Origin: Thermodesulfobacteriaceae bacterium UBA6232
GTDB lineage: Bacteria > Desulfobacterota > Thermodesulfobacteria > Thermodesulfobacteriales > Thermodesulfobacteriaceae
NCBI GenBank assembly: GCA_002441555.1
Contig: DJWK01000026.1
Span: 66,322-130,321 of the forward strand
Direction of reading: 5' to 3'
Length of the DNA stretch: 64,000 nt
Of the stretch, positions 24,678 through 34,065 are shown piece after piece. The translations under genes were made by a program, and so were the position numbers. A model generated the notes under the pieces. The model searched no databases, was not told the DNA's origin, and saw nothing but the letters and a program-made list of their open reading frames with translations. Positions within the stretch are counted from its first letter, which is position 1. Each line of letters begins with the position of its first letter.

Positions 24678-27260
24678 TTAAGCCTTACAATCTGCCCAGG
24701 ATTTACCGTAGGAGGCATTCACTTTAAGGGGAACAGATAGAGAAAGATCAAGGCCAAGATAACTAAAAGGACTGGTCATAACCTCTTTAGCAAAGGTGAT
24801 AATTTTTTCTATTTCTTCTTCTGGGACCTCAAGAAGAAGCTCATCATGGACCTGAAGAAGAATGGAACTTTTAAAGCTTTGCTTTTCAAGAGCAAGATAG
24901 AGGGCAACCATGGCTGCCTTCATAAGATCTGCTGCTGAACCCTGTATGGGTGTATTTACAGCCATACGATAACCTAATTCCCTTACTGTTTTAACGGGAC
25001 TGAAAATTTCCGGGATGTATCTTTTCCTTCCAGAAAGGGTTTGAACATATCCGTTTTCCTTTGCAAATTCAATGGTTTTTTCAATGTATTCCTTTACTCT
25101 AAGATAGCGGGCAAAATATTTTTTAATATATGCATCCGCTGAAGAGGGATCAATTCTTAGTTCCCTACTCAATCCATAGGGGCTCATTCCATAGGCAATA
25201 CCAAAATTTATCACCTTGGCAACTCTTCTCATTTCAGGGGTTACTTTCTCAGGAGGGACTCCAAAAACCTCACAGGCAGTATGGGTATGAATGTCAAAAT
25301 CCCTTTCAAAGGCAGATAGTAAATTTTCATCCCTTGAAAAATGAGCAAGAATTCTCAACTCAATCTGGGAATAATCGAGACTCAAAATATAATGTCCCTC
25401 TTCAGCTATAAAGGCCCTTCTTATGGCAAGACCTTCCTCTCCTTTTACAGGAATATTTTGTAAATTGGGCTTTTGAGAGCTAAGTCTTCCAGTTGCAGTG
25501 CCTGTCTGATTAAATTCCGTGCGTAGCCTTTTATCATGTGGGGAAACCTCCCTTAAAAAGACTTCAAGATAGGTGCTTTTAAGTTTATAGAGGGTCCGGT
25601 ACTGAAGAAGTAAAGGCACAATGGGATGATAATCATAGAGCTCTTCCAGAACTTCAGCATCTGTTGATGGTTGAGAGGACTTCTGAGTTCTTTTAATTTT
25701 TGGAAGTTTAAGTTTTTCAAAAAGAATATGGGCAACCTCTTGACTGGAACGGGGATTGAATTTCTTTCCAGCAAACTCAAAAAGCCTTCTTTCAATCTCT
25801 TTAATTTTTTCATCAAAATCCCGAAGAAGTTCTCTTACGTAATCAAGATCAATTTTAATTCCCCTTTTTTCCATAGTATAGAGAACTTTACTTAAAGGAA
25901 TTTCAACCCTTTTTAACCAGATAAGAAGGCCTTCATCTATAAGTCTTTCTTTAAGTTCCTTACCGAGTTGAAGAAGGGATATTCCTTTAAGTCCATTATT
26001 TTTATTGCCCTCATTCAAGGTATAATCAAGATAATCAAAAACCAATTGATTAAATTCGTAATTTTTAAGAGAGGGATTTAGTAAATAAGCAGCTAATTTT
26101 ACATCAAAGGGCTCTCCTAATTCTTTCTCTATTTGATGAAGAAATTCTTTGTAATCATAAAGAATTACCTCTTTATCTCTTAAAACTTCCCAAAGCCCTG
26201 GATCAGGTTTTGTTAAATAACATTTTTCTGGTGTATAGGAGATAAGAAGGTTTATATTTTTAAAGGCAAAAAGACCTGTTTTTCCTTTTTCAAGAAATAA
26301 AGCAATTAGGGATGGATTATCCCTTGAAATTATATTTTTTAAGTCAAGAGGAGATATTTCGATGGTTTCAAAAACTGGATATTCTTCGGGGAAAGCAAAT
26401 TCTTTCAAAAATTTACGAAATTCAAGCTCTTTAAAAAGTCTTTTTAATTCCTTTAAATTAGGTTCTTTACGAAAGTAATAGGATAACTCCTTTGAAGGAA
26501 GGGGGGCCTCAGTTTTCAATTTCATTAATTCAAGATTTTGAAAAACCTGATCCCTGTATTTTAAAAGATTTTCCCTCAGTTTTAGAGGGGTTATCTTTAA
26601 GATATTTTGATATAAATTTTCCAAGGTTTTAAAGGTTTTTATAAGGTTTTGAGCAGTTTTTTCTCCAACTCCTGGCACACCCTTTATATTATCTGAGGGG
26701 TCTCCGCAGAGGGCTCTAAAGTGAAGAAAATATTCTGGAGGGAAACCATATTTTTCTTGAAAGGTCTTAAGATCAGTTATTTTTTCTCTTACAGGATCAT
26801 AGGCAAGAACCTTTTCATTTATAAGGGAAAAAAGGTCTTTATCTGGTGCTATCATTAAAATAGGAATATCAAAGGTTTTTATAAAGGTTGCCATAAGATC
26901 ATCTGCTTCAAAACCCTCTGCAGAAACAAGAGGAATTCCCAGGGCGGAAACTATTTTCTTAATATAAGGTATTTGAATTTTGAGATCCTCTGGCATTCCT
27001 GGTCTTGTGGCCTTATATTCCTCATATTGAAGGTGTCTGAAGGTGGGGCCCTTTTCATCCATAAACCAAACAATAATTTTAGGGTTCCATTCTTTTAAGA
27101 TTTTGAGAAGCATTTGGGTAATGCCAAAAACAGCTTTGGTGGGGAAGCCTTTTGAGGTGGCTAAATAACCAGGAATGGCATAATAGGACCTGTAAATGAA
27201 GGAGCTTCCATCAATTAAAAGAGCACCCTTTTCAAGAATTTCTTTAAGAGAAAGACTCAT
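24678..27260 (-). CDS. polA: DNA polymerase I
   Basis: The 860-residue protein has a 5'-3' nuclease domain (LLIDGSSFIYRSYYA, SAEGFEADDLMATF, GDPSDNIKGVPGVGEKTAQNLI) and a family A polymerase domain (SLDYSQIELRILAHFS, RRVAKVINFGIAYGMSPYGLS, QGSAADLMKAAMVAL, LQVHDELLLEVPE). The middle 3'-5' exonuclease-like domain has PSLIALFLEKG where the DxE metal motif should be, so proofreading is probably absent, as in Taq. It overlaps the upstream TPR gene by 4 bases. Confidence 0.96.
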   Translation of the reverse strand: MSLSLKEILEKGALLIDGSSFIYRSYYAIPGYLATSKGFPTKAVFGITQMLLKILKEWNPKIIVWFMDEKGPTFRHLQYEEYKATRPGMPEDLKIQIPYIKKIVSALGIPLVSAEGFEADDLMATFIKTFDIPILMIAPDKDLFSLINEKVLAYDPVREKITDLKTFQEKYGFPPEYFLHFRALCGDPSDNIKGVPGVGEKTAQNLIKTFKTLENLYQNILKITPLKLRENLLKYRDQVFQNLELMKLKTEAPLPSKELSYYFRKEPNLKELKRLFKELEFRKFLKEFAFPEEYPVFETIEISPLDLKNIISRDNPSLIALFLEKGKTGLFAFKNINLLISYTPEKCYLTKPDPGLWEVLRDKEVILYDYKEFLHQIEKELGEPFDVKLAAYLLNPSLKNYEFNQLVFDYLDYTLNEGNKNNGLKGISLLQLGKELKERLIDEGLLIWLKRVEIPLSKVLYTMEKRGIKIDLDYVRELLRDFDEKIKEIERRLFEFAGKKFNPRSSQEVAHILFEKLKLPKIKRTQKSSQPSTDAEVLEELYDYHPIVPLLLQYRTLYKLKSTYLEVFLREVSPHDKRLRTEFNQTGTATGRLSSQKPNLQNIPVKGEEGLAIRRAFIAEEGHYILSLDYSQIELRILAHFSRDENLLSAFERDFDIHTHTACEVFGVPPEKVTPEMRRVAKVINFGIAYGMSPYGLSRELRIDPSSADAYIKKYFARYLRVKEYIEKTIEFAKENGYVQTLSGRKRYIPEIFSPVKTVRELGYRMAVNTPIQGSAADLMKAAMVALYLALEKQSFKSSILLQVHDELLLEVPEEEIEKIITFAKEVMTSPFSYLGLDLSLSVPLKVNASYGKSWADCKA

Positions 27261-27820
27261 TCTTTTTCAAGCCTTTGAAGATGTTCCTCCAAAATTTTTG
27301 TCTGTTCAATGGCCCCCATCCCTTTGAAAATTTTAAGGGCAAGTTGATAGGCCTCTTTGGCAGCCTCTTTTTTACCAGTACTTAAATAGGCGTCCCCCAG
27401 TCCTGCTAAAGCTCTTCCTGCCCGATGAGGATCTCTGTATCTTTCCGCAATCTCTAAAATGCGATGGAGATAGGGAATCATTTTTTCATATTCTCCCAAT
27501 TCTTTATAGGCAAAAACAATCTTTTCTGCAATAATGCTTGTGCTAATTTCATCTTCAAAATTCTCACAGATATCAAGGCAGGCCTTATAAGCCCTTAGGG
27601 CTTTGTCAAATTTTTGTCTCAATTGATAGATATCTCCCAATTTTTCAAGCACATTAGCCATTTCAGTGAGTTTACCTAAGTTTTGAAATATCTCTAAGGC
27701 CTCTTCATAAAGGGATATGGCATCAAGGGTATTCCCCTTAATCCAGGCTTCATGGGCCTTTTGACAGCACTCATAGGCCCTTTTTAAAGCCTCTTCCTCT
27801 TTGTTTTTTTCCTTTTCCAT
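27257..27820 (-). CDS. TPR-repeat protein
   Basis: The product of about 187 residues is made of roughly four to five tetratricopeptide repeats, such as AHEAWIKGNTLDAISLYEEALEIFQNLGKLTEMANVLEKLGDIY and the later GRALAGLGDAYLSTGKKEAAKEAYQLALKIF unit. It is probably a cytoplasmic protein-interaction module. Start choice between ATG 27820 and GTG 27826 is unresolved because the ribosome site is weak. Its end overlaps polA (ATGA), so the two are translated together. Confidence 0.75.
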   Translation of the reverse strand: MEKEKNKEEEALKRAYECCQKAHEAWIKGNTLDAISLYEEALEIFQNLGKLTEMANVLEKLGDIYQLRQKFDKALRAYKACLDICENFEDEISTSIIAEKIVFAYKELGEYEKMIPYLHRILEIAERYRDPHRAGRALAGLGDAYLSTGKKEAAKEAYQLALKIFKGMGAIEQTKILEEHLQRLEKE

Positions 27821-27893
27821 ATTCACTCTACCTTGGCAGTTGTAGGCTTTAGCCTATTGTTTTTCTTACAACTTATAAGTCTTTTAATAATCT

Positions 27894-29495
27894 TTAAAAT
27901 TTAAACCTTTGCGATATTTCTCTTAAATTATCTGCAAGTTCTTTTAGTTTTTCTGCAGTTCCAAGGTTAAGATTTGAAACCTCACGGAGATGCTCTACAG
28001 CCTTTAATAGCTCCTCCATGGAAGAACTTATATCTGAAGTATACATGGCTGTATCCTGTAAATAAGAATTAACTTCTCCTACAGTAATAGTTTGTTCTTC
28101 TGTAGCACTGGCAATTACATTAGCTGCATCGTTAATTTCCGTAACTATATCTCTTATTGAATCTATAGCTGAAATAGAGTTCTGAATATTTTGTTGTACC
28201 TCAGCAATCATATTTTCTATGTTCTTAGTTGCTGCCTGAGTTTGCTTAGCAAGTTCTTTTACCTCATTAGCTACTACTGCAAAGCCTTTTCCTGCCTCTC
28301 CAGCTCTGGCTGCCTCAATTGAGGCATTTAATGCAAGAAGGTTGGTGGCCTCAGCAATATTGTTAATTAAGTTTACAATTTCTCCAATCTTCTTAGAATC
28401 TTCTGCAAGTTTCTCAACTACTTCATGAGCCAGTTCAGTTCTTAATTTTGCCTCCTTTGTCATATCAGTGGTCTTCATCACGCTTTTTGTGATTTCCTGA
28501 ATAGCTACATTCATTTGTTCAAAGGAATGGGAAACCTCATTGAGTTTCATATTAATGTCCACAATTTTCTGGTTAACAAGATCTGTTATTTGAGAAAGAT
28601 TTAGAGCAGACTCATTTAATTGCAAAGATTTCTCCTTCATAATTCCTGTGGTATTAAGAAGCTCTGTAAATGAATTAAGAAGACCTTTAACTAAATCTAT
28701 TAAACCAAGCCTCATTTTCTCAAGGGCATTAATTAAATAACTCAATTCATCCTCTCTATCATAATTGAAGGAAGCAGAAAGGTCTCCCTCTGAAATAGCT
28801 TCTGTTGTTCGAATAACCTCTTTAAGAGGATTTTCCAGATTGGTTTTTAGAAAGCGTTGAATTAAATAAAGACTAATAACTAATATAGTAAAGGCTCCAA
28901 GAGCAAGAAGACCTATCACCATATAGAGACGGTTTAAATGATTATCAATAAAATATATCAATTCAAAGGCTCCATGAATTTCTCCAGCTTTCCATCCTTC
29001 CATAGGACCACCTGTTAAGTCTTTACCCTCTCTGTTTCCCCAGAGCTCATAAGATTTGGCTGGATCTCCATGACAGATAAGACAGTCTTCAGTTAAAATC
29101 ACAGGTCTAAAAACTCTAACCGCCTTACGATCTTTACCTGTAGCAGGGTCTTTATATTTAGTTTCAATAACATAAGTTCCCTTTATCAAACCTTCTTTAT
29201 ATTTTTTTAAAACTTCTCTTTCAACTTCATCAGGAGTATTAATGGGATTTCTTGGATACTCCTTAGGTGCACGAAAGAGATAACCCCCTTCTTTTTCTCC
29301 CATTTTAATAGTGCGCATAGATTGAACCACAGGCACAATGTTTAAGAAGTGATCTACCACTGCCTTATACTTGGCTTCATCGCCCTCTGCTTTGGCTTTT
29401 AAGGCCTCTTCTTTTAATTTGGTCATTAAATCTTTAAAAACACCCTTTTCATGAAGGGTTCCGAAATTTTTTCGAATATTTTCCCCCTGCAACAA
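27894..29495 (-). CDS. heme-type methyl-accepting chemotaxis protein, main part
   Basis: This open frame encodes 533 residues: a DUF3365/Tll0287-like sensor domain with a CLICHGDP motif (CxxCH, c-type heme site), a membrane helix (MVIGLLALGAFTILVISLYLIQ), HAMP and a methyl-accepting domain with the conserved signalling hairpin (NLLALNASIEAARAGEAGKGF). It probably senses redox state or a small gas outside the membrane. The frame is continuous upstream to ATG 29639 except for one TAA at 29502-29504; without that part the first membrane anchor is missing. TTG 29495 is the first possible restart and has poor ribosome-site support. Confidence 0.8.
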   Translation of the reverse strand: MLQGENIRKNFGTLHEKGVFKDLMTKLKEEALKAKAEGDEAKYKAVVDHFLNIVPVVQSMRTIKMGEKEGGYLFRAPKEYPRNPINTPDEVEREVLKKYKEGLIKGTYVIETKYKDPATGKDRKAVRVFRPVILTEDCLICHGDPAKSYELWGNREGKDLTGGPMEGWKAGEIHGAFELIYFIDNHLNRLYMVIGLLALGAFTILVISLYLIQRFLKTNLENPLKEVIRTTEAISEGDLSASFNYDREDELSYLINALEKMRLGLIDLVKGLLNSFTELLNTTGIMKEKSLQLNESALNLSQITDLVNQKIVDINMKLNEVSHSFEQMNVAIQEITKSVMKTTDMTKEAKLRTELAHEVVEKLAEDSKKIGEIVNLINNIAEATNLLALNASIEAARAGEAGKGFAVVANEVKELAKQTQAATKNIENMIAEVQQNIQNSISAIDSIRDIVTEINDAANVIASATEEQTITVGEVNSYLQDTAMYTSDISSSMEELLKAVEHLREVSNLNLGTAEKLKELADNLREISQRFKF

Positions 29496-29501
29496 TATAC
29501 C

Positions 29502-29639
29502 TTAGGCTCCTATGATAAGAGTTCTTTTAAATTGTTGATAGGTGTTAAGGCTCTGTCCAAGAAAAAGAATAAACACGACAAAAATTAATATAAGAGTAAA
29601 AACGAAAAGCAAACGCGCTTTTATGGTTTTAAATGCCAT
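29502..29639 (-). pseudogene. N-terminal anchor of the chemoreceptor, cut off by in-frame TAA
   Basis: AAAAGGAGG precedes ATG 29639. The frame encodes 45 residues with a strong membrane helix (LLFVFTLILIFVVFILFLG) and the QSLNTYQQFKRTLIIGA segment expected just before the sensor domain of DUF3365 chemoreceptors. TAA 29502-29504 ends it. The next codons in the same frame read GILLQGENIRKNFG and continue into the receptor, so one substitution separates the two parts. Either the gene is broken, or two polypeptides are made, or the base is an error. Confidence 0.75.
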
Positions 29640-29653
29640 TTTTAAACCTCCTT

Positions 29654-30736
29654 TTACAGAATAGTATTTTCATATTGTTCCCAAAGTGAATTTAATTGAA
29701 TTTCCTTATAGGAAAAATCTGTATAATTAAAGAAAACAACTTTTTCTTCAAGAAGATTTTTCTTATACGAAAGAAGTTCTTTACCTTTAATATAAGTAAA
29801 AATTTGAAGAATTAAAGCTTGAGATTGTGCCTTTACCTTGGGGAAGAGATTAAGAAGCCTTAAATAAGGGCCTTTTTTAATAGCCTCGGGATTTTTTTCA
29901 GCAATCCTCATAAGGGCATAAAGGGTTGAAGTTTCGTATTCAGGGAAGGCAAGAAAGCCAAAGAGATTTTTAACAAAGGAGCTATAGGTATCTCCCGTTT
30001 CTCTTACTATTTCACCTACTGCCTCAAGGGCACCCCAAGGAGAGGCAGCAGAATCAGCACTGGCATAAATAAGTCTTTTAATCAAATCAAGAATTCTCTG
30101 AGGCTCTTTCTGGTAAAGCTTTTTAGCAATTTGTCCTATAAGATAGGCACACTTTTTTCTCATTACTTCTTCTGGATGATAGAGAAGCTTTTGAAAGGTG
30201 TTTATATTTAGGGGTTCAGCAAGGGCATATTCAATTAAATCAAAAAATCTATTTTCAGAAAGAAGCTCTTCTGCTTCCTTTCTTGACAACCTTTTTTGGA
30301 AGCTTTTTGGCCTTTTTTCTAAAATCCTTTGAGGATCTTCTTTTATTAGAGTTTTTGTTCTCTCCTTAGTCTTTAGTTCTTCCAGGTCTTCAGCAAGTTT
30401 AATAAAACAAAGGGCGCCTTTAATTTTTCTTCCTTCATATACTGGTTCTCCAGGGATAGTGTGGCTTACGGGATCGTAATTTTCAAGCCAGATTTCTTTA
30501 TAATCCTCTTCTGGAAGAAGATTTAAAGCCAGTTCAAGATCTCCCCCGCAGGCAATAAATAAGGCTTCAAGAAAAACAGCCCCCCTACTAAATCCTGTTT
30601 CATCAACCACATATACTGCTCCACACTCACAAACTCCTGCCTCATAATCTGAAAATCCTATAGGAAGATAAAAAGGCTTGGCAATTGGTTTTCCGCAAAA
30701 GGGGCATTGAGGAGTTTTAGGAATTTTCAGTTTCAT
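29654..30736 (-). CDS. zinc-ribbon and HEAT-like repeat protein resembling DVU0298 family
   Basis: The product of about 360 residues starts with CPFCGKPI and CECGAVYV (zinc ribbon), followed by a conserved GFSRGAVFLEALFIACGGDLELALNLL region and then alpha-helical HEAT-like repeats to the end. This resembles the DVU0298-type proteins found in many sulfate reducers, function unknown. The start is uncertain: ATG codons at 30736 and 30754 are two copies made by an 18-bp tandem duplication. It overlaps the upstream TPR gene and lies just before the chemoreceptor. Confidence 0.6.
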   Translation of the reverse strand: MKLKIPKTPQCPFCGKPIAKPFYLPIGFSDYEAGVCECGAVYVVDETGFSRGAVFLEALFIACGGDLELALNLLPEEDYKEIWLENYDPVSHTIPGEPVYEGRKIKGALCFIKLAEDLEELKTKERTKTLIKEDPQRILEKRPKSFQKRLSRKEAEELLSENRFFDLIEYALAEPLNINTFQKLLYHPEEVMRKKCAYLIGQIAKKLYQKEPQRILDLIKRLIYASADSAASPWGALEAVGEIVRETGDTYSSFVKNLFGFLAFPEYETSTLYALMRIAEKNPEAIKKGPYLRLLNLFPKVKAQSQALILQIFTYIKGKELLSYKKNLLEEKVVFFNYTDFSYKEIQLNSLWEQYENTIL

Positions 30737-31349
30737 AAAAATTTTCAGTTTCATAAAGAAGTTTTTCAAATTCAGGATTTACCGGATAGCGAAGCTCTTT
30801 AGCTTTTTGAAAATAAGCTCTTGCTTCTTCAAGCTCTCCCTTGTAATAATAAGCCACAGAAAGATTATTGTAAATGGTTGCCATGGATGGAGCAAGCTCA
30901 AGAGCTTTTTTTAAGACATCAATGGCCTCATCGTATCTTTCAAGACCAATTAAAACAGTTGAAAGATTCACATAGGCCGATGGATTTTGAGGGTTGATTT
31001 CTATAGCTTGTCTATAACACTTTTCTGCCTCTTCAAGGTTTCCCAATTGAAATTCAATTAAACCGAGATTATTCCAGGCCTCATAAGAGCGAGGATAAAA
31101 TTTTAAAGTAAATGTAAAGGCCTTTTTGGCCTCTTCTAAATTGCCTTCTCTTGCGAAAATAACTCCCAAGTTAACCATAGCCTCAAAGTGGAAAGGATCA
31201 AGTTTTAAGACCTTTTTAAAGGTTTCTTTGGCTTCTTGCAATCTTCCAAAATTAAGGTAAGCTATAGCAAGTCTATGTTGTGCCCAAACGGCATGGGGGT
31301 TTTCCATGGCTTCTCTTTCTAAAATTTTTAGAATTTCCTCTTGGGTCAT
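30717..31349 (-). CDS. TPR-repeat protein
   Basis: The 210-residue protein consists of about five TPR units in clear register (HAVWAQHRLAIAYLNFGRLQEAKETFKKVLKLDP, MVNLGVIFAREGNLEEAKKAF and so on). It is a cytoplasmic scaffold with unknown partners. An AAGGAGGTTGC site precedes the start. Its C terminus (FYETENFYETENS) shows a duplicated FYETEN, reflecting an 18-bp tandem repeat at the overlap with the downstream gene. Confidence 0.82.
   Translation of the reverse strand: MTQEEILKILEREAMENPHAVWAQHRLAIAYLNFGRLQEAKETFKKVLKLDPFHFEAMVNLGVIFAREGNLEEAKKAFTFTLKFYPRSYEAWNNLGLIEFQLGNLEEAEKCYRQAIEINPQNPSAYVNLSTVLIGLERYDEAIDVLKKALELAPSMATIYNNLSVAYYYKGELEEARAYFQKAKELRYPVNPEFEKLLYETENFYETENS
30723..30758. 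repeat. 18-bp tandem duplication in a gene overlap
   Basis: ATTTTCAGTTTCATAAAA (30723-30740) is repeated at 30741-30758 with one changed base. It duplicates FYETEN at the end of the TPR protein and the ATG start of the zinc-ribbon protein. Confidence 0.85.
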
Positions 31350-31388
31350 AGCAACCTCCTTAATTTGACCTTAAGGATAATACAAAAA

Positions 31389-32474
31389 ATGAAGATCTCA
31401 AGGGATAAAAAAACTTTAGCTCTTTTGCTCATCCTTTTCCATTTATTTTTATTTACTGGTTTATATCTTGAAGGATTAGAGCCAGTTACTAAGAACAAAA
31501 ATTTACCTGCTAAATTAATTGAAATTGAAAAGGGAGAAGGTCTTTTTAGCATAGCTCAAAAACTTAAAAAAGAGGGGGTTATTAAAAATCGTGCAGTTTT
31601 TATAATGGAGGCTTTAAGAAGGGGCGTGCATAAAGATTTTAAGGCAGGTGAATATGCCTTTTATCCTTGGCAAAGCCTTGAAGAAATCTTTGAGATACTT
31701 AAAAAGGGAAGAGTTTATCTTCATAAGGTGACCATTTTTGAGGGAGCAACCCTCTGGGAAATAGCTGAAATTCTTGAAAAGAACAGAATAACCACCGCTA
31801 AAAAGTTTTCAAATCTTGCAACCAATGAAGAATTCGTAAAAAGCCTCGGGTTTCCAGGCCCAACCCTTGAAGGCTATTTGTATCCCGATACTTACTTTTT
31901 TGCCAAAAATACAAGCCCTGAGGTGGTTATAAAGGTAATGACTGATAGGTTTTGGGAGGTCTGGAAAGAGCTTGAGCCTATTGCAAAGAAAAAGGGCCTT
32001 TCCATGAAAGAAGTGGTCACCCTTGCTTCCATTGTGGAAAAGGAAGCCTTTTATGAGGATGAAAAACCTCTTATTGCTGCAGTTTATCTTAATCGCATAA
32101 AAAAGGGAATGCCCCTTCAGGCTGATCCAACTATTAATTATGCTTTAAAAAAGTTTAGAAGGCTCACCTATAGGGATTACTATAATGTTAAAAGCCCTTA
32201 TAATACCTATCTCCATAATGATCTCCCTCCCACTCCTATTGGAAATCCCAGTAAATCCTCTATGCTTGCAGTTTTAAATCCAGCCAAGGTCGACTATCTT
32301 TATTTTGTGGCAAATGGCGAAGGGAGACACATTTTTTCAAGAACTTACAGGGAACACCTTGCAGCTATATCAAAAATTAGAAATAAAGAAAATAACGAAA
32401 CTTCAAATCTTTCAGAAGAGGTTTCCTTTAAAAAATCTGACTCCATTTCTCATACAAATGAAAAACTTCTTTAA
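31389..32474 (+). CDS. mltG: endolytic murein transglycosylase MltG
   Basis: The 361-residue inner-membrane enzyme cuts growing glycan strands. It has one N-terminal helix (LALLLILFHLFLFTGLYLEGL), a LysM-like region (KGEGLFSIAQKLKKEGVI) and the YceG core (LEGYLYPDTYFF, VTLASIVEKEAFYEDE with the catalytic Glu, PLQADPTINYAL, NTYLHNDLPPTPIGNPS). The C terminus is extended by a charged tail that overlaps the converging rsmA by 47 bases. The start is ATG 31389, with only a weak AAGGATA site. Confidence 0.93.
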   Translation: MKISRDKKTLALLLILFHLFLFTGLYLEGLEPVTKNKNLPAKLIEIEKGEGLFSIAQKLKKEGVIKNRAVFIMEALRRGVHKDFKAGEYAFYPWQSLEEIFEILKKGRVYLHKVTIFEGATLWEIAEILEKNRITTAKKFSNLATNEEFVKSLGFPGPTLEGYLYPDTYFFAKNTSPEVVIKVMTDRFWEVWKELEPIAKKKGLSMKEVVTLASIVEKEAFYEDEKPLIAAVYLNRIKKGMPLQADPTINYALKKFRRLTYRDYYNVKSPYNTYLHNDLPPTPIGNPSKSSMLAVLNPAKVDYLYFVANGEGRHIFSRTYREHLAAISKIRNKENNETSNLSEEVSFKKSDSISHTNEKLL

Positions 32475-33174
32475 GGGTTAGGTCTTCGGATCTCAAAGTT
32501 CCAGAAAGATTAACTTCCTTAAGAAGTTTTTCTGGAAATTTTTTTCTCAACATTTTTCTTTTGTGTTGATAAAGAAGAGTTAAAAATTTTTTGTAATTTT
32601 TAAGATCAGTAATTTCTTTTTTGATAGATTTTTTAAATCTAATTAAAGCGGAATCAACCTTGGGTGGGGGTTTAAAGAAACGAGGTGGAACAGTCATTAG
32701 ATATTCAAGGTCATAAAAGGTTTGAATAAAAAGAGAAAGCCAGGATTTGCCTGAAAGCCATTTTTCGGCAACTTCTTTCTGAACAAGAAAAAGGGAAAAG
32801 GGTATTAAAGTGTGATAAAACACTATATTCTCCACAATAAGACTTGCCACATTATAGGGGAGATTACCAAGAATTTTGAGTTCCCTTTCATTAAGTTCTG
32901 CATAATTAAAACTTGTTGCATCCGCCTGAATTAGAACAATGCGCTCATCCTTTAAATTATTTTTAAGATAGGCAACCATTTCAGAATCAAGTTCAATAAG
33001 GAAGAGTTTTTTAATGGGATATTTGAGAAGCTCTCTTGTTAAAAGACCTGTTCCAGGGCCTATTTCAACGACGGTATCTTCCTCTTCAAGTTCAGCAAAT
33101 TCTGCAATTTTTTTGAGAACCCCTAAAGAAATGAGGAGGTGCTGACCGAATCGTTTTTTTAGCTTTATGGACAT
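32428..33174 (-). CDS. rsmA: 16S rRNA dimethyladenosine methyltransferase
   Basis: The 248-residue KsgA/RsmA enzyme dimethylates two adjacent adenines near the 3' end of 16S rRNA. Motifs: KKRFGQHLLIS at the N terminus, the SAM site VVEIGPGTGLLTRELL, and the catalytic NLPYNVASLIVENI. Length is near the family norm. It lies 5 bases downstream of the Usp gene and overlaps mltG from the other strand. Confidence 0.95.
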   Translation of the reverse strand: MSIKLKKRFGQHLLISLGVLKKIAEFAELEEEDTVVEIGPGTGLLTRELLKYPIKKLFLIELDSEMVAYLKNNLKDERIVLIQADATSFNYAELNERELKILGNLPYNVASLIVENIVFYHTLIPFSLFLVQKEVAEKWLSGKSWLSLFIQTFYDLEYLMTVPPRFFKPPPKVDSALIRFKKSIKKEITDLKNYKKFLTLLYQHKRKMLRKKFPEKLLKEVNLSGTLRSEDLTLKEVFHLYEKWSQIF

Positions 33175-33179
33175 TCAAA

Positions 33180-34061
33180 TTAGGGAATTATTAAAAGGGG
33201 GAATTCAGCAGCTTTTAATAATTGAGAGGTAACACTCCCCATAAAGAACTTTTCAAAAAAGCCTTTTCCAGTTTTGCCAAGCACTATAAGAGTGGCTTCC
33301 TTTTCCCTTGCGAATTCTAAGATTTCTCTGGCAGGATCTTCTCCGAGGCCAAGGAATGTATCACTTTTTAATTCTTGACTAATTAAAGGTTGAGAAAGTT
33401 CTGTCAATTGTCTTTTTAATTTTTCTTCAAGACCTTGAATTTCTTCTTCCTTTAATCCAGATATTTTTTCACTTTTTATAATGTGAACTATATAAAATGT
33501 TTCGATAAGGGGTTTAAAATTGAGGAGAAAATCCCTAGCTCTTAGGGAGTTTTCTGAAAAGTCTGTGGCAAGAAGGGGCTTTCTAAAAATTTGAACATTT
33601 TCAAGAATTACAGGTGGGCCTTCTGGCTCTTTGAGAATGCTGTGACAATACACAAGAACAGGGATTTTTGTCCTGTTAATCAATTGAAGGATCATTTCTG
33701 AAATAGAAAGTCTTTCCGATTTTTGTTTTCCTATAGTAAGTAAATCCGCTGAAACATCTTCTGCAACTTCAAGGATTTTGGCCAGAGGGTCTCCTATTTC
33801 AATGACAATTTTGCTCTTTAAACCTGCCTTTTCAATATCCTTTACCCATTCCTCAAATTTTAATTTAGCTGCCTCGGTTAATTCCAGGGCTTTTTCCTTT
33901 AAAAATCCTCCAAAGGGTACATAGGAAACTTCTTCTCTTGGGATGACATGTAAAAGCACTATCTCTTCAAGACCGGTTTTTTTTAATGCCAAAAGTTCAA
34001 GAAGACCCTTATAACCAAGCTCCCAATAACTAACTGCATAAAGCACTCTTTTTATACTCAT
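33180..34061 (-). CDS. two-domain universal stress protein
   Basis: The 293-residue protein holds two UspA domains in tandem (1-145 and 155-293). The second ends with a clear ATP-binding-type loop, VLGKTGKGFFEKFFMGSVTSQLL, like the G2xG9GS pattern; the first (LTIGKQKSERLSISEMILQL) is less typical. Usp proteins bind nucleotides and modulate stress responses. It is 4 bases downstream of the transporter gene, so it may regulate that transporter, a pairing seen in other bacteria. Confidence 0.88.
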   Translation of the reverse strand: MSIKRVLYAVSYWELGYKGLLELLALKKTGLEEIVLLHVIPREEVSYVPFGGFLKEKALELTEAAKLKFEEWVKDIEKAGLKSKIVIEIGDPLAKILEVAEDVSADLLTIGKQKSERLSISEMILQLINRTKIPVLVYCHSILKEPEGPPVILENVQIFRKPLLATDFSENSLRARDFLLNFKPLIETFYIVHIIKSEKISGLKEEEIQGLEEKLKRQLTELSQPLISQELKSDTFLGLGEDPAREILEFAREKEATLIVLGKTGKGFFEKFFMGSVTSQLLKAAEFPLLIIP

Positions 34062-34065
34062 ATTC

